A stretch of DNA of 8,398 nt, from positions 1 to 8,398 of the forward strand of contig JADGCJ010000141.1 in assembly GCA_015229045.1 (NCBI GenBank), written 5' to 3'. Shown here one piece after another: positions 6,832 to 8,398 of the stretch. Origin of the DNA: Magnetococcales bacterium (GTDB lineage: Bacteria; Pseudomonadota; Magnetococcia; Magnetococcales; DC0425bin3). The position numbers were made by a program, and so were the translations under genes. Below the pieces are notes generated by a model, which did not search any database, was not told where the DNA came from, and was given only the letters and a program-made list of their open reading frames with translations. Numbering within the stretch: the first letter of the stretch is position 1; each line of letters opens with the position of its first letter.

Positions 6832-7920
6832 TCAGGCAGCCAGAGAGGTCTGGGTGCCGGTGGTCAGCATGGCGGCCAGGCTCTCCAGGTTGACGATCAC
6901 CTCCTGGGCGTGGCGAATGAACAGGGTTCCCGGTCGGGTGGCAGGCAGCTCCGGGGGTTTTTCGCTGGCGAGCAGTGACATCAACAGGGCGGGCAAATTG
7001 CGTCCGACGCCATGAGTGAGATAGACCCAGGCCGGAAAACGTGGATTGATCTCGATCAGATAGAGTTTGCCATCCTCACCTTTGAGGGCTTCCACCTCCA
7101 GGGGACCGCGCCAGGCCAGATGGGTGGTCAGGGTTGTGGCCATGGCCAGCAGCTCGTCATCGACGATGGTGATGCCAGCCCAGGCCTTGCCCTTGTCGGT
7201 GATGGCCCGTTTGCGCATCATCACCGCGCCGAGCAGGTCGCTTTGGCTGTTGCACACGGCGGTCAGGTTGATCTCGTGGCCGGGAATGAAGCGTTGCACC
7301 AGGACGGGATAGCCCCATTGCCGGGCAATTCGCTGACAGGCGGCCTGGGCCTCGGCTTCGCAATGGACCACCTGGGCATCGTAGAAGATTCCCTTGATCA
7401 CCAGCGGATAGGGCCAACCGGCCTCCTGGCACTCGGCGAAAAAGCGGGGATCGGTCACCGTGCGGGTGGCGGGCGTCGCCACGCCGGTGGCGGCACACAG
7501 GGCCGAGAGACGATCCTTGCCCCGCTCGGCCAGACTTCGCCGACCAGGCAGCAGGATCTGTATCCCCTGCTCCTGCAAGGCGGGCAATACATGCTGAAAA
7601 TTGGTCAGCTCCGCATCCAGACAGGGGATGATGGCATCGATGCGTTCGTCCTGTCGGATCTCCCACAAGCGTTCGGTCAACGCCTCGGTGCCCATGGAGG
7701 GATAGGGCAGCAGATGGGCTGCATCGCAGGTATGCCCATGGTAGAGACCGGCATCCAGGGCATCATAGCCCAGACCGATCAGGCGGCCCTGAAAATCGGG
7801 GTGTTCCCGCAGACAGCGGGCGACGGCCATACCCGGACCCGGATTGTCCGGACGGGCATTCATGCCGGTCACGGCGACGGTCCAGGTGCGCCAATTTTTG
7901 GGGTGGATGGTGGTATTCAT
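6832..7920 (-). CDS. ATP-grasp ligase (carbamoyl-phosphate-synthase/PylC-like)
   Basis: Protein of 362 residues expected to activate a carboxylate with ATP to an acyl-phosphate and join it to an amine or thiol. The N-terminal pre-grasp Rossmann domain carries VTGMNARPDNPGPG (17-30) and IIPCLDAELTNF (97-108). A KDRLSALCAATGVATPAT linker follows (135-152). The central ATP-grasp domain has the nucleotide-binding lysine Lys176 in YPLVIKGIFYDAQ, VQRFIPGHEINLTAV (208-222, usual QE.I.G.E), MMRKRA, GPLEVEALKGEDG (272-284) and the metal-binding LIEINPRFPAW (288-298). All main ATP and Mg residues appear intact. The ATG at 7920 overlaps the PqqD-like stop as ATGA and has AGGAGT five bases upstream. The frame stays open up to 8364, but those 148 extra codons overlap the PqqD-like gene and the control region and look like chance. 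Substrate unknown. The next gene suggests that an amino acid is ligated and then decarboxylated, or that the decarboxylated amine is the acceptor. Confidence 0.92.
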   Translation of the reverse strand: MNTTIHPKNWRTWTVAVTGMNARPDNPGPGMAVARCLREHPDFQGRLIGLGYDALDAGLYHGHTCDAAHLLPYPSMGTEALTERLWEIRQDERIDAIIPCLDAELTNFQHVLPALQEQGIQILLPGRRSLAERGKDRLSALCAATGVATPATRTVTDPRFFAECQEAGWPYPLVIKGIFYDAQVVHCEAEAQAACQRIARQWGYPVLVQRFIPGHEINLTAVCNSQSDLLGAVMMRKRAITDKGKAWAGITIVDDELLAMATTLTTHLAWRGPLEVEALKGEDGKLYLIEINPRFPAWVYLTHGVGRNLPALLMSLLASEKPPELPATRPGTLFIRHAQEVIVNLESLAAMLTTGTQTSLAA

Positions 7921-8192
7921 GGCAGACTCCTGGCCAGTTGACGGGTAAAACCTTCGACCGCGCCGAGGGCGATCTCCTCCGCCACGCCGCACAGCTGCGC
8001 CAGCTTGTGCGCCGTCTCCTCCAGGGAGGCACCGCTTTGCAGCATTTCCAGGGCAATCAGGCCGGTGGCATTGAGGGTGAAACTCTGTCCGCTCCGGGGA
8101 TCGAAGGCAAAACCATTGGGACTCACCGCCAGGTCGCCCAGGCGATTGTTCTCGATACGTTGAGGTGATGCAGGCAGGATCGGATGTGACAT
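7917..8192 (-). CDS. PqqD-family small protein (peptide chaperone/RRE-like)
   Basis: Protein of 91 residues and first gene of the operon. It fits the PqqD-like winged-helix pattern: a short N-terminal strand region (RLGDLAVSPNG, 17-27), the FDPRSGQSFTLNATGLIALEML core (30-51, matching the usual LNxTAxxIL), then SGASLEETAHKLAQLCGV (53-70) and a final helix. PqqD and related RiPP recognition elements bind a peptide and present it to a modifying enzyme. Here the nearest enzymes are an ATP-grasp ligase and a decarboxylase rather than a radical-SAM protein. No PQQ genes and no clear precursor peptide are visible. An ATG at 8204 is in frame, but GGAGAGAG sits just before the ATG at 8192, so the shorter form is preferred. 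The stop TGA overlaps the ATP-grasp start (ATGA), a sign of translational coupling. It could equally act as a carrier or partner subunit; the family call is moderately sure. Confidence 0.8.
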   Translation of the reverse strand: MSHPILPASPQRIENNRLGDLAVSPNGFAFDPRSGQSFTLNATGLIALEMLQSGASLEETAHKLAQLCGVAEEIALGAVEGFTRQLARSLP

Positions 8193-8194
8193 GG

Positions 8195-8202
8195 CTCTCT
8201 CC
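8195..8202 (-). promoter_or_regulatory. Shine-Dalgarno GGAGAGAG fixing the PqqD-like start
   Basis: GGAGAGAG on the minus strand lies two bases before the ATG at 8192 (the core GGAGAG is four bases away). It overlaps codons that a start at 8204 would use, and nothing similar precedes the 8204 ATG. Confidence 0.6.
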
Positions 8203-8241
8203 ATGACAGAAAATGAAAACAGGATGCGAGCATGCAGAAGG

Positions 8242-8283
8242 ATCCTGGAGAAAAAATGGACAGTGTGGAGAGAGTGTGGAGAG
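8242..8283 (-). promoter_or_regulatory. Phased TCTCCA boxes, candidate BaeR-like operator
   Basis: Reading the minus strand, TCTCCA occurs with its final base at 8277, 8266 and 8246, and a one-mismatch copy TGTCCA ends at 8257. The steps of 11, 9 and 11 bases place all four on about the same helix face. The copy nearest the gene is within TTTTTCTCCAGGAT (8255-8242), which matches 13 of 18 positions of the E. coli BaeR box TTTTTCTCCATDATTGGC, including the first ten in a row. OmpR-family regulators bind direct repeats at 10-11 bp spacing, and the operon encodes a BaeR-like regulator. The array ends 53 bp before the PqqD-like start. Operator function is inferred; no good -10 could be set downstream of it. 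Confidence 0.5.
8262..8283. repeat. Perfect 11-bp tandem duplication in the control region
   Basis: AGTGTGGAGAG (plus strand) is present twice end to end at 8262-8272 and 8273-8283. Each unit contains one TCTCCA box on the minus strand, so the duplication adds one regulator half-site at exactly one helical turn. A run of nine T residues (8290-8298) follows. Confidence 0.8.
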
Positions 8284-8322
8284 AGGTGATTTTTTTTTCG
8301 GAAAGACCGGAAGAGCGGGAAA

Positions 8323-8349
8323 ATTGTAACTGCCCAGGTACCTCCTCAA
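8323..8349 (-). promoter_or_regulatory. Weak candidate sigma70 promoter for the operon
   Basis: On the minus strand TTGAGG (8349-8344) and TACAAT (8328-8323) resemble -35 and -10 boxes (TACAAT differs from TATAAT by one base), but the spacer is only 15 bp. Transcription would begin near 8316 and pass through the TCTCCA array, so a regulator bound there would act as a roadblock rather than as a classical activator. An activator-dependent promoter with a poor -10 between 8200 and 8240 is the alternative. Confidence 0.25.
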
Positions 8350-8378
8350 GAAAGGCCTGGACATGGAAGCCTTTGTCA

Positions 8379-8390
8379 GGGCTTCGCCCC
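8379..8390. repeat. GGGCTTCGCCCC hairpin at the right window edge
   Basis: GGGC (8379-8382) pairs with GCCC (8386-8389) around TTC, followed by CGAACCCCA to the window end. The 12-base core is the same as that of the hairpin at 64-76. Two copies flank the operon-plus-GAPDH segment, consistent with a dispersed palindromic repeat family in this genome. The right-hand part of the element lies outside the window. Confidence 0.5.
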
Positions 8391-8398
8391 GAACCCCA

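Noticed and set aside
5461..6978. 505-codon open frame on the plus strand
   Set aside because: It is antisense to the decarboxylase. Its product is rich in Gly, His and Gln with no domain, as expected for the opposite strand of GC-rich coding DNA.
7012..7941. 309-codon open frame on the plus strand
   Set aside because: It is antisense to the ATP-grasp gene, has no recognisable domain and no supporting context.
8203..8289. 28-codon plus-strand ORF (MTENENRM...) considered as a precursor peptide or divergent small gene
   Set aside because: No ribosome-binding site, it runs through the candidate operator, and it shows no leader/core organisation.
8287..8300. Nine-T run as an intrinsic terminator on the plus strand
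   Set aside because: No inverted repeat precedes it; the upstream sequence is the AGTGTGGAGAG direct repeat.
7921..8364. 148-codon upstream extension of the ATP-grasp reading frame
   Set aside because: It overlaps the PqqD-like gene in another frame and crosses the control region. The translated sequence resembles no domain, and the ATG at 7920 has a good ribosome site and an ATGA junction.
1..8398. CRISPR arrays, tRNA or rRNA genes, insertion sequences, riboswitches
   Set aside because: No regularly spaced repeats of suitable size, no cloverleaf or rRNA-like sequence, no transposase-like protein, and no leader long enough to support a known riboswitch.

Overview
The window is about 8.4 kb of GC-rich, tightly packed bacterial DNA, most likely from a proteobacterium. 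The response regulator and kinase core read like enterobacterial BaeR and BaeS. Short GGGGCTTCGCCCC hairpins sit in the intergenic DNA at both ends. These hairpins and the general gene style suggest Magnetococcales or another deep-branching alphaproteobacterial group, but that placement is an impression and cannot be proven here. No tRNA, rRNA, CRISPR array, insertion sequence or transposase was seen.

Layout. Positions 1-98 are intergenic and hold two strong hairpins. A divergent, long (411 residue) glyceraldehyde-3-phosphate dehydrogenase gene occupies 99-1334 on the plus strand. Everything else is one apparent six-gene operon on the minus strand, transcribed from about 8240 down to 1350. 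In transcription order it encodes a PqqD-like small protein (8192-7917), an ATP-grasp ligase (7920-6832), a fold-type III PLP-dependent decarboxylase (6816-5407), a urea-transporter-like membrane protein fused to an M23/LytM peptidase and an unrecognised C-terminal region (5404-3152), a soluble receiver-histidine kinase with a BaeS-like core (3186-2053), and a BaeR-like response regulator (2033-1350). The genes overlap or lie within 20 bp of one another, and most starts have clear Shine-Dalgarno sequences, so co-expression is very likely. Positions 8193-8398 are the control region, followed by a hairpin repeat at the window edge.

How the genes may work together. The first three genes form a small biosynthetic set: a PqqD-like peptide-binding or carrier protein, an ATP-dependent carboxylate-amine (or thiol) ligase, and an amino-acid decarboxylase whose active-site motif (GPLCMNID) lacks the acidic residue that ornithine and diaminopimelate decarboxylases carry after the catalytic cysteine. 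This resembles the logic of BtrJ/BtrK in butirosin synthesis, where an ATP-grasp enzyme loads an amino acid on a carrier and a PLP enzyme decarboxylates it there. The fourth gene adds a small-solute channel plus a peptidase domain. The last two genes give a dedicated two-component system. A run of phased TCTCCA boxes upstream of the operon, one of them matching the first ten bases of the E. coli BaeR box (TTTTTCTCCA), suggests that the operon's own regulator controls it. I know of no described pathway with this combination. The product, the substrate of the peptidase domain and the signal sensed are unknown.
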